Positions 8,215-19,400 of a stretch of 64,000 nucleotides of DNA are shown piece by piece (positions within the stretch are counted from its first letter, which is position 1; every line of letters begins with the position of its first letter). The stretch is from assembly GCF_040395035.1 (NCBI RefSeq), contig NZ_JBEBRB010000001.1:62001-126000 (forward strand), given 5' to 3'. Source of the DNA: Parapedobacter lycopersici_A (GTDB lineage: Bacteria > Bacteroidota > Bacteroidia > Sphingobacteriales > Sphingobacteriaceae). The notes below the pieces were generated by a model. That model did no database searches. It was not told where the DNA came from and saw only the letters and a program-made list of their open reading frames with translations. The position numbers were made by a program, and so were the translations under genes.

Positions 8215-9198
8215 TTATTGTTTTGTTGCTAATGCGGTACAGATTTCGCGCAGGGTATCGTCGATGGGACGGAACGTGATGCCGGTCGCCCGGCGAACCT
8301 TTTCATTGGAAAACTGCCGGATCCGGCTGGCCGACCGGGCAATCTCACGGGTGAGTGATGGTCGTTTGCCGGTGAGCCAGGCCAACCCGTGCGCCATCCG
8401 CCAAGCCAGGCCCAGCATGAACGGGGTTGCTTTAAAGCGCGGGGCCGGCCGACCGAGGTAGGCGCTGCATTTTGCCAGCAATTCCCTGTTGGACATGTTG
8501 ACGTTGCTTAACAAAAAACGCTCGCCGCGTATCGTTCTGTTTTCCATCAGGAGAATCATCGCCCTTGCCACATCCTGGACGTCAATAAGTCCGACATTCC
8601 CCGTCGCATAAAAATTCAGGCCGTTTTGCAGGTTGGCGAAAAGTGTCCCGGTTGTTCCGTTCCCTCCGGCACGGGCATTAGCGCCGATAATCAGTGCAGG
8701 ATTGACAATGATGGCATCCAGCCCTTCCGCAATGCCCCGCCAGACTTCCTGCTCCGCTTCATATTTTGCAATGGAATAGCCCGATTTGCCGTTGTTATAT
8801 TCCCAGAGGTCGTTTTCCGTAACCGCCGCACCGGATTTGGACTTGCCTAATGCAGCCACTGAACTCACGTGCAACAGCCGGGCGCCGTTTTCGAGCGCAA
8901 GTGTCACGATATGGGCTGTCCCCTCGACATTGATTTTTCGCAGCCGATGGCGGTCCGCCGGGTGAAAGGAAATAAAAGCCGCGCAGTGATAAACTTCGGT
9001 AACCCCTTCAAATGCTTCTTCCAACGCGAAAAAATCATTAATATCAGCTGTAACCCATTGCAGCTGCGGCTGATTTTCCAGGGATACTGGAATTTGGGAA
9101 GAATCGCGTTTTGTCGCGCGCACATGAACCCCCGAGTCGATGAGCTGCTGAATTAATGCCGAACCGAGAAAGCCTGTTCCTCCTGTTACTAAAACCAC
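8215..9198 (-). CDS. NAD(P)-dependent epimerase/reductase, extended SDR family
   Basis: A 327-residue extended short-chain dehydrogenase related to dihydroflavonol-4-reductase-like proteins. The N-terminal nucleotide site is VTGGTGFLGSAL, the mid-chain VYHCAAFISF is usual for the family, HVSSVAALG holds the catalytic Ser, and GYSIAKYEAE holds the Tyr-x-x-x-Lys pair. The start is GTG at 9198. The substrate cannot be told. It is followed by the HAD/ACT gene after 16 bases. Confidence 0.85.
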   Translation of the reverse strand: MVLVTGGTGFLGSALIQQLIDSGVHVRATKRDSSQIPVSLENQPQLQWVTADINDFFALEEAFEGVTEVYHCAAFISFHPADRHRLRKINVEGTAHIVTLALENGARLLHVSSVAALGKSKSGAAVTENDLWEYNNGKSGYSIAKYEAEQEVWRGIAEGLDAIIVNPALIIGANARAGGNGTTGTLFANLQNGLNFYATGNVGLIDVQDVARAMILLMENRTIRGERFLLSNVNMSNRELLAKCSAYLGRPAPRFKATPFMLGLAWRMAHGLAWLTGKRPSLTREIARSASRIRQFSNEKVRRATGITFRPIDDTLREICTALATKQ

Positions 9199-9229
9199 TG
9201 TCGATAAACCCTTGGTAAAATAATGCTTC

Positions 9230-9237
9230 CAAAAGTA
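9230..9237 (-). promoter_or_regulatory. -7 box (TACTTTTG) of the epimerase/HAD operon
   Basis: On the minus strand TACTTTTG matches TAnnTTTG, 31 bases before the GTG start. No clear -33 box was found. Confidence 0.5.
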
Positions 9238-9317
9238 AGGTAATAAATGGATATTTGTGGAATATCAGGCCATGATTCTAATTTTTTTGGCGTTTTGACC
9301 TACAACACGGAAATACG

Positions 9318-10502
9318 ATGTCCTTATCTGATTTTTTTGCTCCCGTTTCACCCGATAACCTGGCCCCCGAAAACGGCTATTTGAATTCGCAAATCGGAAA
9401 AATAATCCGCGCCTTTGACCGCGAATTCCCCGACCTCACCGAAGACAAGCCGGATCTCGCGCTATTTGGAGTGCTGGACGACCGGATGGCGATCGGCAAT
9501 GATGGCTGTGCACAGGCACCGGACGCTGTACGGGAACACCTTTATCAGCTGTACCAGGGCGATTATAAACTTCGGATGGCCGATCTGGGAAATATTTTGG
9601 CGGGAGAAACGGTAACGGACACCTATGCGGCGGTAAAAACCGTCTGTGCCGAGCTGATCAAATCGAATATCATTCCGGTGATCATCGGCGGTGGCCAGGA
9701 CATTACTTATGCGCAATACCTCGCTTATGAAAAACTGGAGCAGAAGGTGGAAGTTGCGCTGGTGGATTCCCGGTTCGATCTAGATCAGGAAAATACCGAA
9801 AACGCGCCGCTGAATTCGCTGACTTACCTGAACCACATCATCCTGCACCAGCCGGATTACCTGTTTAATTTGAGTAATCTGGCGTATCAGACGTATTTTG
9901 TGAGCCAGGAATCCATCGCCATGTACGATAAGCTGTACTTTAATGCGATGCGGCTCGGCCTCATTGCCGGCAAAGCCGACCAGGTGGAACCCATTGTCCG
10001 AGCAGCAGATATGCTGAGCTTTGACATTGGAGCGGTACGGTTTTCGGACGCGCCGGGCAATGCCCGTGCAACGGTTAATGGCCTGTTTGGCGATGAGGCC
10101 TGCCAAATCTGCCGGTATGCCGGCATGAGCGATAAGCTCACGTCCATTGGTTTCTATGAGTGCAATCCGCGGCTCGACCGAAGCAAGCAGACGGGGATGC
10201 TGGTTTCGCAGATGATCTGGTATTTTATCGACGGATTCTATCACCGGAAGCACGATGTGCCGCTGGTACCGAAATCCGCTTACATCACCTATCGTACCAC
10301 CCTTGATGACGACGCCAGCTATGAACTGGTATTTGTGAAGAGCAAGAAGTCGGACCGGTGGTGGATGCAGGTACCCTATTCGGGAGTCAAATCCGTTAAT
10401 GAACGGTATCACCTGGTGCCCTGCCGTTACGAAGACTATCAGCTGGCCGTTGGCGGCGAAATGCCTGATCTGTGGTGGAAAACCCACCAAAAATTAATTT
10501 GA
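9318..10502 (+). CDS. Arginase/formimidoylglutamase-fold protein with degenerate metal site
   Basis: A 394-residue protein with the ureohydrolase fold. The landmark motifs are recognisable but altered: GGGQDIT at 124-130 in place of GGGHD, VDSRFDL at 149-155 in place of DAHxD, and SFDIGAVRFSDAP from 234 in place of SFDxDxxDP. Most Mn2+ ligands of arginase, agmatinase and formimidoylglutamase are therefore missing. It is probably not a classical ureohydrolase: either a pseudoenzyme, a binding protein, or an enzyme with a different mechanism. It has a C-terminal extension of about 100 residues rich in aromatic residues (KSDRWWMQVPYSG). It is followed by rmuC after 15 bases. Confidence 0.75.
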   Translation: MSLSDFFAPVSPDNLAPENGYLNSQIGKIIRAFDREFPDLTEDKPDLALFGVLDDRMAIGNDGCAQAPDAVREHLYQLYQGDYKLRMADLGNILAGETVTDTYAAVKTVCAELIKSNIIPVIIGGGQDITYAQYLAYEKLEQKVEVALVDSRFDLDQENTENAPLNSLTYLNHIILHQPDYLFNLSNLAYQTYFVSQESIAMYDKLYFNAMRLGLIAGKADQVEPIVRAADMLSFDIGAVRFSDAPGNARATVNGLFGDEACQICRYAGMSDKLTSIGFYECNPRLDRSKQTGMLVSQMIWYFIDGFYHRKHDVPLVPKSAYITYRTTLDDDASYELVFVKSKKSDRWWMQVPYSGVKSVNERYHLVPCRYEDYQLAVGGEMPDLWWKTHQKLI

Positions 10503-10517
10503 CGAATAGTTTTTACC

Positions 10518-11879
10518 ATGGAGATTTACCTGATTGCCGTCGCCCTCATTATCCTGATCGTTGCCGTTGTATTGCTGATCAAACGCCCCCGACACGCCGG
10601 GACACCGGAATTGACCACATTGCAACAGGAAAAAGAAGTGCTGGTGATTCAGCTGGCCCGTGCGGAACAACAGGCCGAGAGCCTGGCTGCCGAAAAAGAG
10701 CGGATCACGGTCCTGCTGCGGGAAGAACAGCAACGGCTCATCAATGAGTTGCAACAGGAACGCGCGCGGTTGGCCGAGGCAGAAAAAGCACTTGAAAACG
10801 CCCGGGCGTACTATACCTCGCAGCAGGAGAAGCTAAAAGAGCAGAAAACCGAAATTGAGACCATTAAACAGCAATTCAATACCGAGTTTCAGGTTATTGC
10901 CAGCAAAATACTGGAAGAAAAGACGCAAAAATTTACGGAAACCAACAGCAAGTCCCTTGACCAGATTCTGAATCCGCTTAAGGAAAAGATAAAGACATTT
11001 GAAGAGAAGGTAGAAAAAACCTATCAAACCGAGGCCAGCGAACGGAATACCCTGAAAGGTGTCGTGCAGCAGCTGATGGAACAGAGCCTGCGCATCAAGG
11101 ATGAGGCCAATAACCTGACGCGTGCGCTCCGGGGCGACAGCAAAAAGCAGGGCAATTGGGGGGAGGTGATCCTGGAACGGGTACTGGAGCGTTCGGGATT
11201 AGTCAAAGACCGGGAATACCGCCTGCAGGCATCGCTGATCGGCGAAGAGGGCAAGCGCCTGCAACCCGATGCCATTATTGACCTGCCCGATGAGAAGCAC
11301 CTGGTGGTGGATTCCAAAGTGTCGCTAGTTGCTTATGAGCGTTGGGTGAACGCCGAAACCGACGAAGACCGGGAGGCATTTGCCAAGCAGCACATCCTGT
11401 CAATAGAAAATCACGTGAAAGGCCTTTCGGCAAAAAATTACCACGACCTGTACCAGATCAATTCACCGGATTTCGTATTGCTTTTTATGCCCATCGAATC
11501 GGCATTCAGCATGTCCATTACGTATAAAGCGGATCTTTTCAGTGACGCATGGGATCGGCGGGTAGTAATTGTAAGCCCATCTACCCTGTTGGCTACCCTG
11601 CGGACGATCGCGAGCATGTGGAAACAGGAGCGACAAACACGCAATGTACTGGAGATCGCAAAAGAAGCCGGTGCGCTTTACGATAAGTTCGTGGGCTTTC
11701 TGCAGGATATGGATCGCTTGGGAGAACAATTGAACCGGGCGGTGCGTTCACATGAAGATGCTACCAAAAAATTAGGCAGCGGGCCCGGAAACGTCATTAA
11801 AAAGGTGGAGAAGCTAAAGAAACTGGGAGCCCGCGCAAGCAAGCAGATTGACAGCAACCTGATTGAAGACGAGGAATAA
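10518..11879 (+). CDS. rmuC: DNA recombination protein RmuC
   Basis: A 453-residue protein. An N-terminal membrane anchor (MEIYLIAVALIILIVAVVLLI) is followed by a long coiled coil (about 30-160, rich in Glu, Gln and Lys) and the RmuC domain, a PD-(D/E)XK nuclease-like fold: KKQGNWGEVILERVLERSGL, then LQPDAIIDLPDEKHLVVDSKVSL. RmuC limits inversions and other short-homology rearrangements in E. coli. It starts 15 bases after the arginase-like gene and is probably co-transcribed with it. Confidence 0.9.
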   Translation: MEIYLIAVALIILIVAVVLLIKRPRHAGTPELTTLQQEKEVLVIQLARAEQQAESLAAEKERITVLLREEQQRLINELQQERARLAEAEKALENARAYYTSQQEKLKEQKTEIETIKQQFNTEFQVIASKILEEKTQKFTETNSKSLDQILNPLKEKIKTFEEKVEKTYQTEASERNTLKGVVQQLMEQSLRIKDEANNLTRALRGDSKKQGNWGEVILERVLERSGLVKDREYRLQASLIGEEGKRLQPDAIIDLPDEKHLVVDSKVSLVAYERWVNAETDEDREAFAKQHILSIENHVKGLSAKNYHDLYQINSPDFVLLFMPIESAFSMSITYKADLFSDAWDRRVVIVSPSTLLATLRTIASMWKQERQTRNVLEIAKEAGALYDKFVGFLQDMDRLGEQLNRAVRSHEDATKKLGSGPGNVIKKVEKLKKLGARASKQIDSNLIEDEE

Positions 11880-11964
11880 TATTGTCCTTCCGTTCTTATT
11901 TTTTTTTGGCTAACTTAGCTGATACAAAACCAGCATATTTCATTAGCTACGTATTACCGACGCG

Positions 11965-13389
11965 ATGTTCCAAATAAGACAGTTACTACTTGCCAGTGTT
12001 GCCGCATGTTTCACATCCATTGCCCTTGCCCAGTCCCTATCGCAGAAAATCACCACGGCTTTCCACCAATTTGCATCGCATGAAAGCTTGGCTTACGGCA
12101 CCGCTTCACTGACGGTAATCAACGCCAAGACAAACCAAATAGTGTTTTCGGCCAACGAAAAGGTTGGCCTCGCCCCGGCTTCCACGCTGAAAACGCTTAC
12201 CTCGGCTGCTGCGTATTACCTGCTTGGCGCTGATTATACTTATGAAACCACACTGGCTTACAGCGGCGAAATTGACCCCCAGGGAAACCTAAAAGGGGAT
12301 ATTATTATCCGCGGAAGCGGCGATCCGTCACTGGGCAGTGACCGGTTCCCCCAGACATCGGACCAAACCGTGCTTTCGGGCTGGGTAAAGGCAATACAAC
12401 AGGCAGGAATCAGGCACATCGACGGCGCGGTGATTGTAGACGACTCCCGCTATAACGGCCACACGGCACCGGGCGGATGGACCTGGCAGGACATGGGCAA
12501 TTACTACGGTGCGGGCGTATCTGCCCTGAACTGGCGGGAGAACGCGGTGGGCGTTAATTTCCGCGCAGGTAATACCGTGAATGCGCCCACTGCTATCGTG
12601 GGTACTACAGCTGATATCTCTTACCTGCAATTGGTTAATGAAACGACCACCGGCGAACGTGGTACAGGCGATCGGGTATATGCTTTTTCCGCACCCTACG
12701 CGTCTCGCATTTACCTTCGGGGAACCTATGGCATTGACCTTCGGAAAACCGTCTATCTTTCGTTGCCGGACGGTGCTTATGATGCTGCGTACCAACTGCA
12801 CACGGCATTGGCAAACGCAGGGATTGACCAGACCAGTGCCCCCACAACATTTCACCTGCTGAAGCTGGCGGGCAGTGAGGTTCCGCAACCGGGTAAGGTG
12901 CTGGAAAACTACCGGTCGCCCGCATTACGCGAATTGATTTACTGGTTTAACCAAAAAAGCATTAACCTATATGGCGAGGCTTTCCTGAAAACCATGGTAT
13001 ACCAGGAAGAAGGCAAGACCGATACCCGTGACGGGGCGGAGATGCTCCGGGATTTCTGGGCTGATAAGCTAGCTATTGCCCCGGGTGAACTAAAGCTAAT
13101 GGATGGCAGCGGACTATCACCGGAGAACCGGATTACCACACATGCAATGGCGCGCATTCTCACCTCGATCCGCACCGCACCCTGGTTCGGGAGTTTTTAC
13201 GAAAGCTTGCCGACATACAATGGAATGAAGATGAAAAGCGGTACCATCGGCGGTGTACTGGGCTATACCGGTTACCAGACTGCGACCGATGGAACGCCAC
13301 TGGTGTTTTCGCTGCTGGTAAACAATTATCAGGGGCCTGCGCAGCCCATGCGCCAGCGCATGTTCCGATTGCTCAATACGTTGAAATGA
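11965..13389 (+). CDS. dacB: D-alanyl-D-alanine carboxypeptidase/endopeptidase (PBP4 class)
   Basis: A 474-residue periplasmic class C penicillin-binding protein with a signal peptide cleaved after ALA (SIALAQ). The acyl-serine motif is PASTLKTLTSAAA, the SxN region is DGSGLSPENRITT, and the third box is KMKSGTIGG (KSG in place of KTG). A large insertion sits between the first two motifs, as in E. coli PBP4. It trims pentapeptides and cuts cross-links in peptidoglycan. Confidence 0.92.
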   Translation: MFQIRQLLLASVAACFTSIALAQSLSQKITTAFHQFASHESLAYGTASLTVINAKTNQIVFSANEKVGLAPASTLKTLTSAAAYYLLGADYTYETTLAYSGEIDPQGNLKGDIIIRGSGDPSLGSDRFPQTSDQTVLSGWVKAIQQAGIRHIDGAVIVDDSRYNGHTAPGGWTWQDMGNYYGAGVSALNWRENAVGVNFRAGNTVNAPTAIVGTTADISYLQLVNETTTGERGTGDRVYAFSAPYASRIYLRGTYGIDLRKTVYLSLPDGAYDAAYQLHTALANAGIDQTSAPTTFHLLKLAGSEVPQPGKVLENYRSPALRELIYWFNQKSINLYGEAFLKTMVYQEEGKTDTRDGAEMLRDFWADKLAIAPGELKLMDGSGLSPENRITTHAMARILTSIRTAPWFGSFYESLPTYNGMKMKSGTIGGVLGYTGYQTATDGTPLVFSLLVNNYQGPAQPMRQRMFRLLNTLK

Positions 13390-13478
13390 CCCGTTTGTAG
13401 TCGGAAGACCAAGAAAAAAGACATAGGTGTAGACACATGACAATACCAAACAGCTGTTTACCAATCAGAAAAGAATCA

Positions 13479-13486
13479 TAACTTTG
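13479..13486 (+). promoter_or_regulatory. -7 box (TAACTTTG) of maeB
   Basis: TAACTTTG lies 31 bases before the maeB ATG; a weak TTTA stands about 18 bases upstream. Confidence 0.55.
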
Positions 13487-13517
13487 CAACGACTTGCTAT
13501 TAGCCAACACAGTTACC

Positions 13518-15797
13518 ATGAACAAAACAAATCGTAAGCAGGATGCGCTGAATTATCACGCAAAGGGCAGACCTGGGAAAATTGCGGTGGTACCAACCAA
13601 ACCGACCCAGTCGCAACGTGACCTTTCCCTGGCTTACTCCCCCGGGGTAGCCGAACCCTGCCTAAAGATAGCCGAGAATAAAGACGACGTATATAAGTAC
13701 ACGGCCAAGGGCAACCTGGTTGCTGTGATCAGCAACGGCACTGCAGTGCTTGGGCTCGGGGATATCGGCCCCGAAGCCGGGAAACCGGTTATGGAAGGCA
13801 AAGGACTGCTTTTTAAGATCTTTGCCGACATCGACGTGTTTGACATTGAACTAAACACCAAAGATGTTGACGAATTCGTACGCACCGTGAAATGCCTGGA
13901 GCCCACCTTCGGAGGCATCAACCTGGAAGACATCAAAGCCCCGGAATGTTTCGAAATTGAGCGGAGGTTGAAAGAGGAAATTAACATCCCGGTTATGCAC
14001 GACGATCAGCATGGGACTGCCATCATTTCAGGGGCCGCCCTGATCAATGCCTGTGCCATGCAGAAAAAGAAGATCGAAAAGGTAAAGATCGTGGTAAATG
14101 GTGCCGGTGCGGCCGCCATTTCCTGTACACGCATGTATATTGCACTTGGTGCGCAGAAGGAAAACATCATCATGCTCGACAGTAAGGGGTGCATCCGGAA
14201 AAGCCGCACCGACCTGAATAATACGAAAGCGGAATTTGCCACTGACCAGTCGGTTGACACGCTGGAAGAAGCGTTAAAAGGTGCGGATGTTTTTATCGGC
14301 CTCTCGGTTGCTGACGTTGTTTCTCCCGAAATGCTGAAAAGCATGGCCAAAAATCCGATTGTTTTTGCCATGGCAAACCCCGATCCGGAAATTTCCTATC
14401 CCCTGGCGGTAAAGACCCGCAAGGATGTAATCATGGCTACCGGGCGCTCCGATTACCCCAACCAAGTAAATAATGTGCTGGGATTCCCCTATATTTTCCG
14501 GGGTGCGCTTGACGTCCGGGCCACGACTATCAATGAAGAAATGAAAATCGCGGCGGTAAAGGCCATTGCGGCATTGGCCAAACAACCGGTACCCGAATCT
14601 GTAAACCAGGCGTATAATACCAGCAACCTGAAGTTCGGCCCGGAATACATCATTCCCAAGCCCACAGATCCCCGGTTGATTACGGAGGTTGCTCCCGCTG
14701 TGGCAAAGGCGGCGATCGCATCAGGTGTCGCGCGGACGAACATTACGGACTGGGATAAATACACCGAAGAGCTGCGCCAGCGGCTCGGGCTGGACGATCG
14801 CTTAATGCGTAACCTCAGCGATGCCGCCAAGCGAAACCCGAAACGGGTTGTGTTCGCGGAGGCTGATAATTACAAGACCCTCCGCGCCGCGCAGATTGTT
14901 AAAGAGGATGGCATTGCCATTCCCATCCTGCTGGGAAACAAACAGAAAATCGAGCGGTTGATCGCAGACAACCTGCTGGACCTCGATGATGTGCAGATTA
15001 TTGATCCATTGGAGGAAGTGGCAACCGAACGGTTCCAGCAATACGTGGATTACCTGTATGCCAAGCGGCAGCGCCGCGGCGTTTCTTTATTGGATGCCCG
15101 TAAACTAATGCTCGACCGGAATTATTTCGGGGCCTGTATGGTTCAGTTTGACGAAGCAGACACGCTGATCTCCGGCCTGACGAAGAATTACGCGACGACC
15201 ATCCGGCCGGCGCTGCACGTCATCGGTACACGGCCAGGCAGTAAACTGGCGGGGATGTACATGATGCTCACGCCAAAAGGACCGGTATTTTTCGGCGATA
15301 CAACCATCAATGCGAATCCAACAACCGAGGAATTGGTAGACATTACCTTGTTGTTGAATGAGGCGGTCAAAAAAATGAATATTGCTCCCCGTATCGCATT
15401 ACTCTCCTATTCGAACTTCGGTTCCAATGATGGGGAAGTTCCTTTTAAAGTCCGTGATGCGGCAAAAATACTCCGCGAAAAACATCCGGATATTTTAGTG
15501 GACGGGGAGATGCAGGCTAACTTTGCGGTGAACGCCGACCTGCTTGCTGCTAATTTTCCATTCAGTACACTGAACGGAAGTCCGGCGAATACACTCGTAT
15601 TTCCTAATCTGGAATCGGGTAATATCGCCTATAAACTCCTTCAGGAAATTGGCAACGCAGAGGCTGTCGGACCGATTCTGCTCGGCATGAATAAACCGGT
15701 GCATGTATTGCAGCTCGACAGTTCAGTTCGTGAAATTGTAAACATGGTGACCATTGCCGTAGTGGATGTACAATCAAGAGAAACTAATTTACGTTAA
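13518..15797 (+). CDS. maeB: NADP-dependent malic enzyme with phosphotransacetylase-like C-terminus
   Basis: A 759-residue MaeB-type enzyme that decarboxylates malate to pyruvate with NADP. Residues about 1-420 are the malic domain (LAYSPGVAEPC, VMHDDQHGTAII, the nucleotide site VVNGAGAAAISC, FAMANPDPEI). Residues about 430-759 are a phosphotransacetylase-like domain (KRVVFAEADNYKTLRAAQIV, VDGEMQANFAVN) that in E. coli MaeB serves regulation by acetyl-CoA. ATG 13518 is the usual MNKTNRKQDALNYH start. ruvA follows after 14 bases. Confidence 0.93.
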   Translation: MNKTNRKQDALNYHAKGRPGKIAVVPTKPTQSQRDLSLAYSPGVAEPCLKIAENKDDVYKYTAKGNLVAVISNGTAVLGLGDIGPEAGKPVMEGKGLLFKIFADIDVFDIELNTKDVDEFVRTVKCLEPTFGGINLEDIKAPECFEIERRLKEEINIPVMHDDQHGTAIISGAALINACAMQKKKIEKVKIVVNGAGAAAISCTRMYIALGAQKENIIMLDSKGCIRKSRTDLNNTKAEFATDQSVDTLEEALKGADVFIGLSVADVVSPEMLKSMAKNPIVFAMANPDPEISYPLAVKTRKDVIMATGRSDYPNQVNNVLGFPYIFRGALDVRATTINEEMKIAAVKAIAALAKQPVPESVNQAYNTSNLKFGPEYIIPKPTDPRLITEVAPAVAKAAIASGVARTNITDWDKYTEELRQRLGLDDRLMRNLSDAAKRNPKRVVFAEADNYKTLRAAQIVKEDGIAIPILLGNKQKIERLIADNLLDLDDVQIIDPLEEVATERFQQYVDYLYAKRQRRGVSLLDARKLMLDRNYFGACMVQFDEADTLISGLTKNYATTIRPALHVIGTRPGSKLAGMYMMLTPKGPVFFGDTTINANPTTEELVDITLLLNEAVKKMNIAPRIALLSYSNFGSNDGEVPFKVRDAAKILREKHPDILVDGEMQANFAVNADLLAANFPFSTLNGSPANTLVFPNLESGNIAYKLLQEIGNAEAVGPILLGMNKPVHVLQLDSSVREIVNMVTIAVVDVQSRETNLR

Positions 15798-15811
15798 CGA
15801 CCTGGACTACC

Positions 15812-16393
15812 ATGTATGAATACCTAAGTGGAAAACTGGCTTTTAAAGCACCAACCTATGTGGTGTTGGACGTTGGCGGCGTCGGCTACCATATACACAT
15901 CTCACTGCATACCTTTGCACAGATCAAGGATGCCGAACAATGCAAGCTGTATATCAGCTTCCAGGTCCGCGAAGATGCGCATACCCTTTACGGGTTTGCC
16001 GAGGAAGGTGAACGCCGCCTGTTTGAACACCTGATTTCCGTATCGGGGATCGGGCCGGGTACCGGAAGGATGATTCTTTCTTCCATCACACCGGATGAGA
16101 TCCAATCGGCGATCATTAATGGGAATGTGCCCCTAATTCAACGCATCAAGGGTATTGGACCAAAAACCGCCCAGCGGATGGTGCTTGAATTACAGGACAA
16201 GCTGAAGAAACAGGGCGGGGATACGCTAATTGCTGTCCACAGACCCCAAAGTATTCCGGAAGAAGCATTAAGTGCGCTGGTTATGCTTGGGTTTGCCCGG
16301 CCACAGGCGGAGAAGACGTTAGCCGGCATCGTGCAGCACCAGCCTCCGTTAACGGTGGAAGCGCTTATTAAAGAGGCCTTGAAGAAATTATAA
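15812..16393 (+). CDS. ruvA: Holliday junction branch migration protein RuvA
   Basis: A 193-residue RuvA with an N-terminal OB domain (MYEYLSGKLAFKAPTYVVLD, DVGGVGYHIHI), two helix-hairpin-helix motifs (LISVSGIGPGTGRMIL and IKGIGPKTAQRMVLELQDKL) and a C-terminal three-helix domain that contacts RuvB. It tetramerises on four-way junctions. The acidic pin residues of the tetramer cannot be judged by eye. It sits between maeB and sprA. Confidence 0.95.
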   Translation: MYEYLSGKLAFKAPTYVVLDVGGVGYHIHISLHTFAQIKDAEQCKLYISFQVREDAHTLYGFAEEGERRLFEHLISVSGIGPGTGRMILSSITPDEIQSAIINGNVPLIQRIKGIGPKTAQRMVLELQDKLKKQGGDTLIAVHRPQSIPEEALSALVMLGFARPQAEKTLAGIVQHQPPLTVEALIKEALKKL

Positions 16394-16432
16394 GAGAATG
16401 GAACACTAACTGATACCAATTTTACATCTACC

Positions 16433-19400
16433 TTGTATCAATTGAAAAGAAAACTGCCGTTCCGCGGCCTGCTGTTGTTGCTATCATTGCTGGCTATTGC
16501 TGTGCATAGCTCGGGCCAAACTGTCGTAGACTCGATCAGCCGGGACAGTATTAAACTAAGGTATCCATTTGACGACCTTCCTTTTTTGAACCTCTATCCA
16601 AAGCGAGGAGGCTTCCGCTTAGGCAATCCTTCAAATATTGACCGGGAAGTTATTTTTGACCCGATTACCCGGCAATACATTATCCGTGAAAAATTAGGGA
16701 GCCGGCTGTACCGGCCGCCACAGTATCTTACCATTGACGAGTATCAGCAATATGAGCAGCGACTGCTTAAACAGAATTACTGGCGGGAATTATCGGACCG
16801 GCAGCTTACCACGGCACGGCAGGAACGACTGATACCTACCATTTATGTACAAAGTGAGGCATTTGAGCGGATTTTCGGCGGAAATACCATCGACATCATC
16901 CCCCGGGGCAGTGCGGATATCAGTATTATGGCACAGCGTAATAAGAACGCGAACCCGATGTTCAATGAGCGCCAGCGCAGGCAATGGGGATTCGATTTCG
17001 ATCAGCGTATTCAAATGAACCTGACCGGCCAGATCGGCGACCGGCTGAAGATCACTACCAATTACAATACTGAGGCGCAGTTTGATTTTGAAAACCAGAT
17101 CCGGCTGGACTATACGGGCAAAGATGACGACATCATTCAGCGCATCGAACTGGGGAATGTCAGCATGCCCCTTAATACGACATTAATCAGTGGTACGCAG
17201 GCATTATTCGGCCTCAAAACCCAGTTACAGTTCGGACGGTTGAACGTAACCGGAATTTTCTCGCAACAGCGTTCGCAACAGCGGGAAATCACCATTAAAA
17301 ATGGCGCCCAAGAGAGTGAGTTTGCATTGAAGGCCGATGAGTACGAAGACAACCAGCACTACTTTCTATCCCAGTATTTCCGCGACAATTTCAACCGCGC
17401 CATGGCGTTGGCTCCGCTGATCACGACCGACATCAACATTACACAGATTGAAGTGTGGATCAGCAACCGCAGCAATTCGGTTAATGATTCAAGGGACGTG
17501 CTGGCGTTAATGGACCTGGGTGAATACACACCATATAATTCGCTGGTCAGCCGCGGCAGCTCCCGGTACCCGTCGACGGGTATACCGGGCGAATTAGCCA
17601 CGCAGGTATCCAACAACCTCCTGACGCTGCTCCCACCGGATGCACGTTATACGCAATCCAATGGTGTGCAGGCCTTTTTCCAAGGCACCGGCGGCAACGA
17701 CAACTATGCCAAGCTGACTTACGCACGCAAGCTGAATGAAGGAACGGAATATACGGTGAACCGACGCCTGGGCTTTATCTCGCTGAACATGCCCCTGAAT
17801 GGTGACCAGATACTCGCGGTAGCTTATCGCTACACCGCCAATGGACGGGAATATCAGGTGGGGGAATTCTCCACGGATATTCCGGTAACTCCCTCGCAAC
17901 CGCAGATGCTTTATGCTAAACTGCTGAAAAATGAAATCCTGAAGACCAATTTGCCCACATGGGACTTGATGATGAAGAATATCTACTCGATCGGAGCCTA
18001 TGGGGTGGGGCAGCTCAACTTTAAGTTCAATATTTTCCGGATTGAAGACGAGAGCGGTGTAGAGCGCCCGGCTATGTATGAGGGACAAAACACACAGAAT
18101 AAACTCTGGATACAGCTAACAGGGCTCGATCGGCTCAATCCGCAAAACGCACAGCAGCCCGATGGGTTCTTTGACTTTCTGCCGGGGTTGACCATTGATC
18201 CGGAACGGGGACGCGTCATGTTCCCCGTCGTCGAACCCTTCGGCAGTGACCTGGCCAGGCAGTTTGTGCCCGGGGCCGAACAGGCATTAATCGACAAGTA
18301 TGCTTACCAGGCGCTGTACGACTCGACCAAAGTGATCGCACAGCAGTTGTTTCCCAATAAAAACCGCTACCTCATTAAAGGCACTTATGAATCGGAAGTA
18401 GGCACCGAGTTCCAGCTGGGCGCTATTAACGTCCCACGGGGTTCCGTACAGGTATTCGCCGGGCCGGCACCGCTCCAGGAAGGCGTCGATTTTATGGTCG
18501 ATTACGATATCGGCCGTGTACGGATTCTCAATCAGGCACTGCTGCAATCCGGACAGCCCATCCGCATAAAAATGGAGAACAATGAGCTATTCGGACTGCA
18601 GCAACGCACCATGTTAGGCGGGCGGCTCGATTACCTGGTAAATGACAAACTACAGCTGGGCGGTACCATCATGAACCTGACGGAACGACCGCTAACCCAA
18701 AAGGTAAACATCGGAGAGGAACCCATATCAAATACGATGTGGGGACTGGATATGACGTATAATTCACCATCGCGGTGGTTAACGCGGCTCGTTGATAAAA
18801 TTCCCTTTATTGACACCCGGGAAGAATCATCAATCTCCTTTTATGGTGAGTTTGCCCAGCTGCTGCCCGGCCATCCGCGGGCACTGAACTTTGCCGGCAC
18901 ACGGAGCGGGATAACCTATGTCGATGATTTCGAAAATAGCCGCTCGTTTATCGACCTTAAAGGGGCATATAACTGGCAGTTGTCGGGTACACCGCAATTA
19001 TTCCCGGAATCGCAGCTGATCGATTCGCTGCCGTATGGATTCAATCGGGCACGGTTAGCCTTTTATAATATTGATCCGATATTTTACCGGAACATCAACC
19101 TTACGCCAAGTAACATCAACCATACGGAGTTATCCAGTCACCGGGTTCGTGAAGTACTGGAGCAGGAAGTTTTTCCATACCGTGAATCTACCACTGGCTT
19201 GCCCTTGTTCCTATCGACGCTTGACCTGGCGTTTTATCCGACTATCCGCGGCCCGTATAACTACACCACCACCGGTGTTAACCCCGACGGAACGCTTACC
19301 AACCCGCGCCGCAGGTGGGGCGGTATGTTCCGGAAAATCGACGCCCCCGATTTCGAGGCGCAGAACATCGAATTCATCGAACTGTGGATGATGGATCCAT

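Noticed and set aside
9780..10490. Minus-strand open frame of 236 codons
   Set aside because: It is antisense to the arginase-like gene, has no domain and no promoter.
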